The notes below the pieces were generated by a model. It was not told the origin of the DNA, did no database searches, and worked only from the letters and a program-made list of their open reading frames with translations. 63,771 nucleotides of DNA from Candidatus Alistipes stercoravium. Its GTDB lineage: Bacteria; Bacteroidota; Bacteroidia; Bacteroidales; Rikenellaceae. Of the stretch, positions 7,837 to 16,793 are shown one piece after another. The stretch is taken from contig DWWQ01000010.1 of NCBI GenBank assembly GCA_019119615.1, positions 1-63,771 of the forward strand. The letters are read 5' to 3'. Each line of letters opens with the position of its first letter. Position 1 is the first letter of the stretch. The translations under genes and the position numbers were made by a program.

Positions 7837-9198
7837 ATGGCTGCATTGACGAAGGAACTGACCGTAGGGAAGCCTTTGACGCTGATTCTCAACTTCACGC
7901 TACCCCTGCTTCTGGGAAACCTCCTCCAGCAGACCTACTCGCTGGTCGATGCGGTGATCGTGGGACGTTTTCTGGGTATCGACGCCCTGGCGTCGGTCGG
8001 TGCCAGCACGTCGGTCGTCTTCCTGATCCTGGGCTTCTGCAACGGCTGCTGCGGAGGCTTCGGCATTCCCGTGGCACAGAAGTTCGGCGCCCGCGACTAC
8101 GCCGAGATGCGCCGCTATGTCTTCGTCAGCCTGCGCCTCGCGGCGGTCATGTCCATAGCGCTCGCCGTAGTAACGAGTCTGCTCTGCGGCATCATCCTGC
8201 GCATCATGCAGACCCCCGAAACGATCTTCCGAGGCGCCTACGCCTACCTGCTCGTAACCTTCATCGGCATCCCCTGCACCTTCTACTACAACCTGCTGGC
8301 CTGCGTGATCCGCGCCCTGGGCGACAGCCGGACCCCCTTCTGTTTCCTGCTCTTTTCGACGGTGCTCAACATCGTGCTCGACCTGGTCTGCATCCTCCTG
8401 CTGGGATGGGGCGTGGCCGGAGCGGGCATCGCCACGGTCTTCTCGCAGGGCGTATCGGCCTGGCTCTGCTACCGCTACATGATGCGCCGTTTCGAGGTGC
8501 TGCGGAGCACGCCCGAGGAGCGGCGCTACAACGGCCGGCTGGCCCGGCGGCTCCTCTCGATCGGCGTGCCCATGGGCCTGCAGTTCTCGATCACGGCCAT
8601 CGGCAGCATCATGCTCCAGAGCGCGAACAACGCCCTGGGCACAGCCTGCGTTGCCGCCTTCACGGCCGCCATGCGCATCAAGATGTTCTTCATGTGCCCG
8701 CTCGAAAGTCTCGGCATCGCCATGGCTACCTACGGCGGCCAGAACTACGGCGCCGGCAAGCCCGAACGGGTCTGGCAGGGCGTCAAGGCGAGCTCGCTGC
8801 TGATGATCGTCTACTGGGCCTTCACCTTCGTGGTGCTGATAACCTCGGCACAGTCGCTGGCGCGGCTCTTCGTCAGCGCCTCGGAGACCGAGATCCTCCA
8901 GGACACGGCACTCTTCCTGCATGTCTCCGTGTCGTTCTTCCCCGTGCTGGGGTTGCTCTGCATCCTGCGCTATACGATCCAGGGCGTGGGATTCACCAAA
9001 CTCGCCATGCTCTCGGGCGTCTCGGAGATGATCGCCCGCATTCTGGTCAGCCTCCTCGCCGTACCGGCCTTCGGATACATCGCCGTCTGCTTCGGCGACC
9101 CCACGGCCTGGATCTGCGCCGACCTCTTCCTCATCCCGGCCTTCTGGTATGTCTACCGGCACCTGCTGCGGATGACGCGCCGCACGGCCGCAGCCTGA
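7837..9198 (+). CDS. MATE family efflux transporter
   Basis: A 453-aa multidrug/toxin extrusion-type inner-membrane exporter that would use a Na+ or H+ gradient. The start MAALTKELTVGKPLTL is chosen from promoter position and family N-termini. Two MatE halves of about six membrane segments each are visible: the first begins with LPLLLGNLLQQTYSLVDAV and the second with SIGVPMGLQFSITAIGS near residue 240. Family features include VGRFLGIDALASVG and the Asn/Gly-rich ANNALGT stretch. The cargo cannot be predicted. It is transcribed alone. Confidence 0.93.
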   Translation: MAALTKELTVGKPLTLILNFTLPLLLGNLLQQTYSLVDAVIVGRFLGIDALASVGASTSVVFLILGFCNGCCGGFGIPVAQKFGARDYAEMRRYVFVSLRLAAVMSIALAVVTSLLCGIILRIMQTPETIFRGAYAYLLVTFIGIPCTFYYNLLACVIRALGDSRTPFCFLLFSTVLNIVLDLVCILLLGWGVAGAGIATVFSQGVSAWLCYRYMMRRFEVLRSTPEERRYNGRLARRLLSIGVPMGLQFSITAIGSIMLQSANNALGTACVAAFTAAMRIKMFFMCPLESLGIAMATYGGQNYGAGKPERVWQGVKASSLLMIVYWAFTFVVLITSAQSLARLFVSASETEILQDTALFLHVSVSFFPVLGLLCILRYTIQGVGFTKLAMLSGVSEMIARILVSLLAVPAFGYIAVCFGDPTAWICADLFLIPAFWYVYRHLLRMTRRTAAA

Positions 9199-9262
9199 CC
9201 CGCCGCAATCCCGGACCACCCTACCCTACGGCCCCGCCCGCGGCCGTCCCATCCTTCCCGAC

Positions 9263-9300
9263 AAAAAAGGCGGAGGTTCATGCATGCATGAACCTCCGCC
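9263..9300 (-). terminator. strong terminator formed by a 32-bp perfect palindrome
   Basis: Positions 9269-9300 are a perfect 32-bp palindrome (16-bp arms GGCGGAGGTTCATGCA and complement). On the minus strand it runs straight into TTTTTT (9268-9263), giving an intrinsic terminator for the lytic transglycosylase unit. It may also stop MATE transcripts. A second imperfect hairpin lies at about 9341-9368. Confidence 0.75.
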
Positions 9301-9376
9301 TGTCTCGATCCCCGAAATCGTTCCGGGGCCTTTGTCCTTAAGGCGGGGATTTCAGAAATCCCTCCGCCCGAGGGTC

Positions 9377-10084
9377 CTATCGGGAAGCGATACGGCAATA
9401 GGCATCGTATCGTTCCAGGACATCCTCGACATAGGCAAGAGTCTGGCGGCTTCCCGTAAAGCGGCCGCAGCGCACAACCTCGTTCTCATAATATTCGGGT
9501 TGTGCCTTGAGGGTTAGGTAACGGGCCACGACCTCCCACGAATTGGGGTTCTCCCCGTGGGCACAGGCCAGACGCCGCGCATCGGCGACGTGTCCGATAC
9601 CTCCGTTGTAGCAGGCCAGGACGATGCTCATCCGGTCCGTTTCGGAGACTCCCTGCGGGATTCCGAGCGATGCCTCGATCTTCGAAAGCAGCTTGTTCGC
9701 CAGACGTACGTTGGTCGCCGGGTCGGAGACCATCTCCACTGGAACGTCGAACTGGCGGGCTACCGAAGGCATGATCTGCATCAGCCCCTTCGCGCCGCTG
9801 CGCGAGGTGATGTCGGGCGTAAAGCGCGATTCATGGTAGGCAATCGCCGAGAGCAGGCGCCAGTCGTTACCCTCCTCCTCGCTGATCGTGCGGATCAGCG
9901 GATCGTAATTCGAGATAACGCAGGCAGGTGTCTCCTTGAGCAGGAGATCCAACGGAGTGATCTCCTCCAGGGCTTCGTCGTTCAGGCCGTCATCCGTCGC
10001 GGGGGTACTGAATCGGACATTGAAGCCGTAAAATGTCGTGAAAATAGTTAAGAACGCTAAAGTTAAAACAGTCTTCTTTAACAT
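9377..10084 (-). CDS. lytic transglycosylase, SLT domain
   Basis: A 235-aa periplasmic peptidoglycan lytic transglycosylase. An N-terminal hydrophobic segment (MLKKTVLTLAFLTIFTTFYGF) acts as a signal or anchor. The SLT fold spans about residues 60-200. The catalytic Glu sits in AIAYHESRF near residue 89, followed by the SGAKGLMQIMPSVA motif and LACYNGGIGHVADAR near the end. It resembles the catalytic half of MltF-type enzymes without the solute-binding domain. The gene begins 44 bp after the Porin_10 gene on the same strand and probably shares its transcript. Confidence 0.9.
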   Translation of the reverse strand: MLKKTVLTLAFLTIFTTFYGFNVRFSTPATDDGLNDEALEEITPLDLLLKETPACVISNYDPLIRTISEEEGNDWRLLSAIAYHESRFTPDITSRSGAKGLMQIMPSVARQFDVPVEMVSDPATNVRLANKLLSKIEASLGIPQGVSETDRMSIVLACYNGGIGHVADARRLACAHGENPNSWEVVARYLTLKAQPEYYENEVVRCGRFTGSRQTLAYVEDVLERYDAYCRIASR

Positions 10085-10128
10085 GAAAGGTTGTTTTGCG
10101 GGCAGCTCACACCGCGCAGAACAGTACG

Positions 10129-12267
10129 CTAATCATAGAATCCCCACGAAATGCCGATCTTGAACATACCCGGATTGAGCGGATAGCCGGCGGCCGAGAA
10201 GTACTCCCCGTTGCCGAACAGCCCCTTGTTCACATGCTGGTATTTCAAGAAGATACGCATCCGTTTCCACTTTCCCATGACGAAAGCGTCCAGGTAGGGA
10301 TAGTTCCCCACCTCGGTCTCCCGCTGGTTGTAATACACCGACAAAGCCGGATTGTACCCCGGCGCATAATACCGCGTATTGTAACGACCGTCGAGGCCGA
10401 TCTGCACGCGCAATACGTCGCGCACGACCCAGAACTCGTAATAATACGACAGAAAAGCGCTCAGGAGCGGAACGGGGATGACTTCCTGATCCGTACTCCA
10501 CTGCAACAATACCCTGTTGTCCAGATGAAGTCCGCCTAAACGGAAATCCTTGCGAGCATACGCACTCGTCAGGCCGACGCTTCCGCCGTGCTGCGCGATA
10601 CGGGCATCGGGACCGTAGTAGATCTTGTCCGTGATGACGCTCTGCCACGCCCCGACCTCAAAAGCATAGTCGGGGATCGAAAACTTCGCCTCGAAACGAG
10701 TCTCATTCTCCTTGTTCAAAGGAGTGGACCATCTGTAATGGTTCGAGAAGTAATTCTCCTGCCAGTAGTTCGGCGAGCGGCGGTCCATCGAGAAGCCGCC
10801 TTCGAGAATCAGGGGGTGTCCGCGGAGATAACCCGTCAGCGCGAGGTGCGCGCCGATCTGGAGGTCTCCGCCTCGATATCCGGAGGGATAGAACTTCAGG
10901 TTCGCATCCCATCCGATGTATTTCTTGATCTTGCCGCTTACGGCACCGTAAGCGAAATAGCTCGTCTTCTTCACCTTCGAGTAGGAGCCCGTGAGGTAGT
11001 CCGCAAGCCCGAACTGCGAGTAGGTGTGCAGGTCGAGCCCGATGCCGGCGTCGATCGTACCCACTACGCCGTTGCGGTCCCAGGGCTGGGCCTGCACGAA
11101 CAACCGATTCGAGATGACCCGTTCGCAAAGCGAGTCGCGCGACTCCTGCGGGTTGATGAACCAGTTGTCGTAGTAGTTGTGTTCGGCCGAAACGAAGGCG
11201 CCGTTCTCGTCGCGGTGGTCGCGTTCGTTGGTGTAGGGAACGTTCTGGTCGGTATAGACCTTGCTCCACGAACTGTACTCGAACGAATGCCCGATATAGA
11301 CCGTCGAGAGATTCGCCACCGAGAAATCGCTCTCCGTAACACGCTGCAGCGGTATGGCATAGGCCTGTGTGATGAAGAAGGCGTTGTTGCGGTATACGTT
11401 GCGCGCCTGGGCGTCGGCCAGTTTCATCGGGATACCCGAAGGCATCTCGAAGACCGTATCGCGCAGGGCCCAGGTGCCGACCACGCCGCCGTTCTCCTGC
11501 TGGTCGATGAAGTTGTTGTAGTAGGCCGCATGCACCGAATAGCGCTTGCCTGTATGGTTGAACGCCACGGCCAGGTTGTGGTTCTTCGTGCGCGACCAGA
11601 TGTATTGTCCGCGCGTACCCCGCGCCTTGTAGTCGATATTGAAGCCCGTCGTCGGGGAGATGTTCTGCGCATGCATGATGTTGAAGTTCTCCTCACGGAA
11701 ACGCTTCTGTCCCGACTCCTCGTAGCTCATGCGGATCAGCGGCTTCTTCGTGTTGTAGAAGTCCACGTTCTCCATGTTGTAGGTGTAGGCGTAATAGGGA
11801 GCCGCGAAACTGAAATCGAAGGGCTGCGGACGCCGGAAGTAGTTGAGCGGCAGCGAAGACTGACCCAGGGCGCCCTGCGCGATGTCGCCCACGTCCTCGC
11901 GGTAGAACGGATAGTCGATCCGATAGTCGGTCAGCGTCGTATCGAGCGGCATGACCTGCACGCGGTTGAAGCCGCGCTCGACATGCCAGCGGAAGTTGTT
12001 GAGCGAACGCGTCGAGTCGTCGAAAAAGTAGGATTCGAGCGGCTTGCGGATCTTGCGCTCCTTCTTGGTCGTATCCTGCTGCTCGCCGTCCCCCTCTTCG
12101 TCGGGCTGCTCGAAGGGGTTGTTGCCGTAGAGGTTGCTGCCGTTGCCGTTTTGCTGGGCGCGCATCAGCGTGCTGGCATCGAACGCCTGACCGCACACCA
12201 CGGAGGGCATGGCCAGGAGGAATCCCAGCAACAACATCCAGCCTATGCGATACGACATTCGGATCAT
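10129..12267 (-). CDS. putative porin, Porin_10-type
   Basis: A 712-aa outer-membrane barrel. A signal peptide (about residues 1-26, ending SVVCGQA) precedes an acidic low-complexity linker (QPDEEGDGEQQDTTKKERK) and then a long region of alternating aromatic/hydrophobic beta strands ending ISWGFYD. This matches the Bacteroidota putative porin family (Porin_10). The substrate is unknown. A full Bacteroidota promoter lies just upstream, and the lytic transglycosylase gene follows 44 bp downstream. Confidence 0.82.
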   Translation of the reverse strand: MIRMSYRIGWMLLLGFLLAMPSVVCGQAFDASTLMRAQQNGNGSNLYGNNPFEQPDEEGDGEQQDTTKKERKIRKPLESYFFDDSTRSLNNFRWHVERGFNRVQVMPLDTTLTDYRIDYPFYREDVGDIAQGALGQSSLPLNYFRRPQPFDFSFAAPYYAYTYNMENVDFYNTKKPLIRMSYEESGQKRFREENFNIMHAQNISPTTGFNIDYKARGTRGQYIWSRTKNHNLAVAFNHTGKRYSVHAAYYNNFIDQQENGGVVGTWALRDTVFEMPSGIPMKLADAQARNVYRNNAFFITQAYAIPLQRVTESDFSVANLSTVYIGHSFEYSSWSKVYTDQNVPYTNERDHRDENGAFVSAEHNYYDNWFINPQESRDSLCERVISNRLFVQAQPWDRNGVVGTIDAGIGLDLHTYSQFGLADYLTGSYSKVKKTSYFAYGAVSGKIKKYIGWDANLKFYPSGYRGGDLQIGAHLALTGYLRGHPLILEGGFSMDRRSPNYWQENYFSNHYRWSTPLNKENETRFEAKFSIPDYAFEVGAWQSVITDKIYYGPDARIAQHGGSVGLTSAYARKDFRLGGLHLDNRVLLQWSTDQEVIPVPLLSAFLSYYYEFWVVRDVLRVQIGLDGRYNTRYYAPGYNPALSVYYNQRETEVGNYPYLDAFVMGKWKRMRIFLKYQHVNKGLFGNGEYFSAAGYPLNPGMFKIGISWGFYD

Positions 12268-12291
12268 GCGTCATGGAGCGGAAAACCGCGA

Positions 12292-12323
12292 CAAAGGTAA
12301 TTAAAAAAATTTAATTATGCAAA
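12292..12323 (-). promoter_or_regulatory. promoter of the Porin_10 / transglycosylase unit
   Basis: On the minus strand TTTG (12323-12320), a 20-bp spacer and TACCTTTG (12299-12292) form a complete Bacteroidota promoter, 24 bp before the porin start. Confidence 0.75.
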
Positions 12324-12335
12324 TCGTCCTATCAA

Positions 12336-13058
12336 TCAGTTGTTTATGCCATCCCCGTTATTCTTCAACCCCCACCGGACCGCCGAAACGAGGATATAGA
12401 GTAGTATGATTGTCGGGATGGAATAGAGTTGCAGGATGGCGATCAGCGCTACGCACAGCGCCAGAAAGAGGTAGCGGATTTCATTCCCGCGCCAGCCGAA
12501 TCCCTTGAATTTGAGCGAAAACATCCGCACGGGGGAGATCAGCAGCCAGGCCATGACCGGCATGATGCAGATCAGCCACTCCCCGCCGAAATCGAATCCC
12601 GTACGGGCGGAAATCAGCCCCAGCGACGTGAAGAACAAGGCGTTGGCCGGCGTCGGAAGGCCGCAGAACTCCTCGTGCTGCGAATCGTCGATGTTGAACT
12701 TCGCGAGGCGCAGGGCGGAGAAGGCCGCCAGCAGGAAGCTCGCAACGGCATAGGCGTAACGCAGCAGCGTCTGCTCCTCGCCCATCGTGCGGGTGGTCAT
12801 CGCGTAGAGCACCGCCGCGGGGACAAAGCCGAAGGAGATCATGTCGGCCAGCGAGTCGAGCTGCACGCCGATAGGCGAACTCTGCCGGAGCAGCCGCGCC
12901 GCAAAGCCGTCGAAGAAGTCGAACACGGCGGCCAGAATCACGAACCAGAAGGCCCATTCGAGGTTGTCGTAGACCAATGCGGCGAGCGCCGCGAAGGTGC
13001 CGCACATCAGGTTCGAGAGCGTCAGCAGGTTGGGAATGGTGAAGAATCGGACTTTCAT
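12336..13058 (-). CDS. pssA: CDP-diacylglycerol-serine O-phosphatidyltransferase
   Basis: A 240-aa integral membrane enzyme that makes phosphatidylserine from CDP-diacylglycerol and serine, the precursor of phosphatidylethanolamine. The CDP-alcohol phosphotransferase signature DGx2ARx8Gx3Dx3D is complete near residues 49-71 (DGFAAR ... G ... DSLAD). About seven or eight hydrophobic segments are present. The long C-terminal part and the serine-enzyme style N-terminus (IPNLLTLSNLMCG) favour PssA over PgsA. It is transcribed divergently from manC. Confidence 0.92.
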   Translation of the reverse strand: MKVRFFTIPNLLTLSNLMCGTFAALAALVYDNLEWAFWFVILAAVFDFFDGFAARLLRQSSPIGVQLDSLADMISFGFVPAAVLYAMTTRTMGEEQTLLRYAYAVASFLLAAFSALRLAKFNIDDSQHEEFCGLPTPANALFFTSLGLISARTGFDFGGEWLICIMPVMAWLLISPVRMFSLKFKGFGWRGNEIRYLFLALCVALIAILQLYSIPTIILLYILVSAVRWGLKNNGDGINN

Positions 13059-13090
13059 GGGCCGTATGAAATTTAACTTCCAATAGGCGG

Positions 13091-13098
13091 CAAAGTTA
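13091..13098 (-). promoter_or_regulatory. -7 box for pssA
   Basis: On the minus strand this reads TAACTTTG, a match to TAnnTTTG, 32 bp before the pssA start. It lies 12 bp from the opposing manC -7 box. Confidence 0.55.
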
Positions 13099-13110
13099 CG
13101 AAAATATTTT

Positions 13111-13118
13111 TATCTTTG
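13111..13118 (+). promoter_or_regulatory. -7 box for manC-murF
   Basis: TATCTTTG matches TAnnTTTG, 24 bp before the manC start. No consensus -33 TTTG is seen; the region is shared with the divergent pssA promoter. Confidence 0.55.
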
Positions 13119-13142
13119 TCGAACTTAACGCATATATAACTT

Positions 13143-14216
13143 ATGGCAAGCAACAAATATTGTGTCATCATGGCGGGAGGCGTCGGCACACGGTTCTGGC
13201 CCATGAGCCGCCAGTCGCGGCCCAAGCAGTTCCTCGACATCCTCGGCACCGGGAAATCCTTCATCCGCCAGACATACGAACGCTTTGCAAAAATGGTTCC
13301 CGCGGAGAACTTCCTCGTAGTAACCAACGACCGATACAAGCAACTGGTGCTGGAGCACCTCCCCGAACTCGACGCCTCGCAGATCCTGTGCGAGCCCGTG
13401 GGCCGTAACACCGCCCCCTGCATCGCCTATGCTGCCTATACGCTCATGAAGCGCAATCCGGATGCCGAGATGATCGTAACGCCCTCGGACCATCTGATCC
13501 TCAACGAAGAAGACTTCCGCATCATCATCTCCGAATGCCTCGATTTCGCCGCGGCGCACAACGCCCTGATGACCGTCGGACTCAAACCCACACGCCCCGA
13601 CACGGGTTACGGATACATCCAGGTCTCGGACAACAGCCCCATCAGCAAGGTCAAGTGCTTCACCGAAAAACCCGACCTCGAACTGGCCCAGGTATTTCTC
13701 CAGTCCGGAGAGTTTTTCTGGAATTCGGGCATCTTCATCTGGAAGGTCCGCAACATCATCGAAGCCTTCGAGCGCTACCTTCCCGAGCACCACGCACTTT
13801 TCTGCGGCGTCATGCGTGCCGCGGGGACCGATGCCGAGCGCAATGTCGTGGAAATCGCCTTCTCGGAATGCCGCGCCATCTCGATCGACTACGGCATCAT
13901 GGAGAAGGCCGACAACGTCTACGTCCGCTGCGGGGAGTTCGGCTGGAGCGACGTCGGGACCTGGGGCTCGGTCTACCAGCATGCCCGCAAGGACCGCTAC
14001 GCCAATGCCGCGCCCGCCGAAGGGTGCTACCTCTACGACACGCGCTCGTCGATCGTCTCGCTGCCGCGGGAGAAGATCGCCGTCATCAGCGGGTTGAAGG
14101 AGTACATCGTCGTCGATACGGACGACGTGCTGATGATCTGTCCGCGTTCCGAGGAGCAGAACATCAAGAAATACATCGACGAAGTGAAGTTCCACAATGG
14201 AGACAAGCATATCTGA
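13143..14216 (+). CDS. manC: mannose-1-phosphate guanylyltransferase
   Basis: Forms GDP-mannose from GTP and mannose 1-phosphate for glycan synthesis. The 357-aa product has the nucleotidyltransferase signature GGVGTRFWP followed by RPKQFL near residues 12-30, the VGRNTAPCIAYAAY segment near 87, and the CFTEKPD motif near 174. It is the short single-function form, lacking the C-terminal phosphomannose isomerase cupin of about 470-aa ManC/AlgA proteins. Its last 20 bp overlap the start of murF, so the two are translationally coupled. Confidence 0.93.
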   Translation: MASNKYCVIMAGGVGTRFWPMSRQSRPKQFLDILGTGKSFIRQTYERFAKMVPAENFLVVTNDRYKQLVLEHLPELDASQILCEPVGRNTAPCIAYAAYTLMKRNPDAEMIVTPSDHLILNEEDFRIIISECLDFAAAHNALMTVGLKPTRPDTGYGYIQVSDNSPISKVKCFTEKPDLELAQVFLQSGEFFWNSGIFIWKVRNIIEAFERYLPEHHALFCGVMRAAGTDAERNVVEIAFSECRAISIDYGIMEKADNVYVRCGEFGWSDVGTWGSVYQHARKDRYANAAPAEGCYLYDTRSSIVSLPREKIAVISGLKEYIVVDTDDVLMICPRSEEQNIKKYIDEVKFHNGDKHI

Positions 14217-15453
14217 TCTCTACGATCTCTACCGCGCCCATCCGCGCATCTCGACCGACACCCGGCACATCGAGCCGGGTTCGATCTTTTTCGCCCTTCG
14301 GGGTGCCACCTTCGACGGCAACCGCTTTGCCGCCGAAGCCCTCGAAAAAGGGGCCGCGGCCGCTGTGGCGGACGACCCGGCAGCCGCAGCCGCCGACAGC
14401 CGCATCCTGCTGGTCGGCGACACGCTCCGGGCGCTCCAGGAGCTGGCCCGCACCCACCGCCGGGCGCTGGGCATTCCGATCCTCGCCATCTCGGGCAGCA
14501 ACGGCAAGACCACGACCAAGGAACTCGTCAGCCGCGTGCTCGCCCGCCGCTTCCGGGTCTATGCGACCCGGGGCAACCTCAACAACCACATCGGCGTGCC
14601 GCTGACCCTGCTGGCCATGGGCGAGGACACGCAGTTCGGCGTCGTGGAGATGGGCGCCAGCGCCTGCGGAGAAATTGCACGGCTGGCCTCGATCGCCGAG
14701 CCCGACTACGGCATCCTCACCAACATCGGACGCGCCCACCTCGAAGGATTCGGCGGCCCCGAGGGGGTGCGCCGGGGCAAGGGCGAGCTGTTCGACTACC
14801 TCGCCGCGCACGGCGGCGAGGCCTTCATTCCCGAAGAGGACCCGATCCTCATGGCGATGGCCGCCGAGCGTCCCGCCCTGCGCGTCGCCAGCTATTCACG
14901 GCGCGGCGCCGAAACATTCGAAAACCGGCTCGAAGGGGAGTACAACCGCTTCAACATCGCGGCAGCCGTGGCCGTCGGGCACCATTTCGGCATTCCCGAG
15001 GCAGCGATCCGCGAGGCCATTGCCACCTACATTCCCGACAACAACCGCTCGCAGCGCACCGAGACGACCCGCAATACGCTCGTCGTCGATTGCTACAACG
15101 CCAATCCGTCGAGCATGCGCGCCTCCATCACGCACTTCCTGGCCGAACCGCTCGGCCGCCGCACACGCCGCGTCCTCATCCTGGGCGACATGCTCGAACT
15201 GGGCAGCTGGTCCGGGGCCGAGCACCGGGAGATCCTGCAGCTGGCCGCAGCGGATTCCGAAGCGCAGTTGCTGGTCGTCGGCAGGGAGTTTTCGCGCGTA
15301 GCGGCCAACTGTGCCGCAGCGGGACGCATCGAATGTTTCCCCACGCGCGAGGAGTTGCTCGACCGCCTGCGGCTGAAACCCGTAACGGAGGCGCTTGTCC
15401 TCCTCAAGGGATCACGCGGCATCGGACTCGAAAAGGCGCTCGAAGCACTCTGA
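14197..15453 (+). CDS. murF: UDP-MurNAc-tripeptide D-alanyl-D-alanine ligase
   Basis: Adds D-Ala-D-Ala to the UDP-MurNAc tripeptide, the last cytoplasmic step of peptidoglycan precursor synthesis. The 418-aa product has a short N-terminal substrate domain (RISTDTRHIEPGSIFFALRG), the ATP-binding loop SGSNGKTTTKE near residue 100, the EMGAS motif near 151 and a C-terminal Mur domain containing DCYNANPSSM near 290. It overlaps the 3' end of manC by 20 bp. It is isolated here from the usual mur/fts cluster. Confidence 0.95.
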   Translation: METSISDLYDLYRAHPRISTDTRHIEPGSIFFALRGATFDGNRFAAEALEKGAAAAVADDPAAAAADSRILLVGDTLRALQELARTHRRALGIPILAISGSNGKTTTKELVSRVLARRFRVYATRGNLNNHIGVPLTLLAMGEDTQFGVVEMGASACGEIARLASIAEPDYGILTNIGRAHLEGFGGPEGVRRGKGELFDYLAAHGGEAFIPEEDPILMAMAAERPALRVASYSRRGAETFENRLEGEYNRFNIAAAVAVGHHFGIPEAAIREAIATYIPDNNRSQRTETTRNTLVVDCYNANPSSMRASITHFLAEPLGRRTRRVLILGDMLELGSWSGAEHREILQLAAADSEAQLLVVGREFSRVAANCAAAGRIECFPTREELLDRLRLKPVTEALVLLKGSRGIGLEKALEAL

Positions 15454-15478
15454 CACACCCTTCGGACCAAAACAGGGG

Positions 15479-15505
15479 CGGGGCATCCGGATTTCGGAAG
15501 CCCCG
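15479..15505. terminator. bidirectional hairpin between murF and the OprP-like porin gene
   Basis: Stem CGGGGC/GCCCCG plus inner CCG/CGG, separated by 2-nt bulges, lies between two convergent genes. U-tracts are poor on both sides (GTCTTATC on the plus strand). Confidence 0.5.
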
Positions 15506-15527
15506 TCTTATCATTTCGTGCCGGCCG

Positions 15528-16595
15528 TCAGAAACGGCACATCAGCTCGACAACCACCTTGTCCTGTTCCGAAAGGGCGGGCTGTGCACCCCGGTCGTAA
15601 AAGTAAGCCTCGTAGTTGAGCCGGATGTCGGCCGTAAAGGGAAGACCGAGGCTGAAGGTCAGGCCGCCCGTCAGGCGGTGGCGCTTCGGATCGCTGACCA
15701 CGAGCACCCCGTCCGCATCGGGAAGTCCGTCGCTGTGGTCGCTCATGTAGTCGTAGCGCGCCAGCAGGGAGATCTTGCGGAAGAGGCGCCGCAGCGGAAT
15801 GTCGCGGCAGACGAACGCATCGACGGCATCGACCCCGGGAAAGACCCTGCCGGCATACTCCTTGCGCAGATATTCGCCCTCGACATGCCACCCGCCACAG
15901 TCGTAATAGACCCCGGCATCGTACATCATGATATCCACCGTACCGGGACGGATCTTCTGCACACTGGCCGAGAGCAGCACCCGGCGGGCAAACTGCGCCT
16001 GCGCCTTGACCGAATAGTTGAACCGGTCGGTCCAGAAATCTTTCTGCCCGGTCAGTCCCGAGCCGTTGAAAACCCCGGCCTCGAGCGTTACGGGAACCGC
16101 CCGGCCGAAGGTCCAGCCGAGTGTTGCCCCGACGTCGCGGACGTTGCCCACCTGCTTGGCGATGAACGAACGGTTGGCAAAATATTGTTCATGAGGCGAA
16201 CGATGCGCGTCGATCGTAAAGGGTACGCGCATCTGTCCGATGGTGAAATCCAGCCGGCGGCGCAGCATCTCCAGCCGGACATAGGCGTCGAGCATTTTGA
16301 TCGAACCTTCGTCCGAGAGGTCGATTTCGGCCTTGTAGGCGACCACCGGGAGCAGGTTGCCCGAGAGGCTGAAGCGGGCGTTCCGCACCTCGAAACGTCC
16401 CTTGTCGATATCGGGCTGGTACTCGAACTTGCCGCGCACGGTACCGTGCACCTGTACCGAGAAGCCCTGGCCGGAATTTTGTCCGGAATTTTGTCCGGAA
16501 AGCGTATCGGCCGTCTCCACTCCGGAGGCTGCCGCCCGAACAGGCAAAATACATACAATCAACAGGATAACGACGATACACCTTCGCAACGACAT
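15528..16595 (-). CDS. OprP/OprO-like phosphate-selective porin family protein
   Basis: A 355-aa outer-membrane porin with signal peptide (about 1-23, ending PVRAAAS). The mature region opens with a small SGQN repeat, then beta-strand patterns typical of the porin O/P family: FEYQPDIDKGRFEVRNARF, then VAYKAEIDLSDEGSIKMLDAYV and IGQMRVPFT. It ends in Phe (VELMCRF). Family members in pseudomonads prefer phosphate or polyphosphate, but selectivity in Bacteroidota cannot be inferred. It is monocistronic and convergent with murF. Confidence 0.83.
   Translation of the reverse strand: MSLRRCIVVILLIVCILPVRAAASGVETADTLSGQNSGQNSGQGFSVQVHGTVRGKFEYQPDIDKGRFEVRNARFSLSGNLLPVVAYKAEIDLSDEGSIKMLDAYVRLEMLRRRLDFTIGQMRVPFTIDAHRSPHEQYFANRSFIAKQVGNVRDVGATLGWTFGRAVPVTLEAGVFNGSGLTGQKDFWTDRFNYSVKAQAQFARRVLLSASVQKIRPGTVDIMMYDAGVYYDCGGWHVEGEYLRKEYAGRVFPGVDAVDAFVCRDIPLRRLFRKISLLARYDYMSDHSDGLPDADGVLVVSDPKRHRLTGGLTFSLGLPFTADIRLNYEAYFYDRGAQPALSEQDKVVVELMCRF
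16471..16500 (-). repeat. 2.5 copies of a 12-bp tandem repeat in the porin gene
   Basis: The unit ccggaattttgt occurs at 16471-16482 and 16483-16494 with a partial third copy. It encodes the SGQN repeats at the mature N-terminus of the porin. The 12-bp unit keeps the frame if copy number changes. Confidence 0.85.
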
Positions 16596-16748
16596 ATACG
16601 GACAATTTTATGGCAAAAGAAGCATCCGCACGTTACAATTCGATGGCAGCGGCATGACAATTCCGTAAAAAGTACCCTGCGGCAGATATTCTGCACCGAA
16701 AATTACGCCCCGGCACGGCCCCGCTGCTCCATTATTCATATTTTTTCG

Positions 16749-16756
16749 TATTTTTG
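16749..16756 (+). promoter_or_regulatory. -7 box for the MazG-like gene
   Basis: TATTTTTG matches TAnnTTTG, 37 bp before the start codon at 16794. It may also drive the OPT transporter gene downstream. Confidence 0.5.
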
Positions 16757-16793
16757 TTCGTCAGTAAAGAACCGAAACAAATACCCATAGCAC

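Noticed and set aside
7668..9341. Plus-strand open frame of 557 codons over the MATE gene
   Set aside because: It is a shifted frame of a clear 12-helix transporter and is Arg/Pro/His-rich without domain features.
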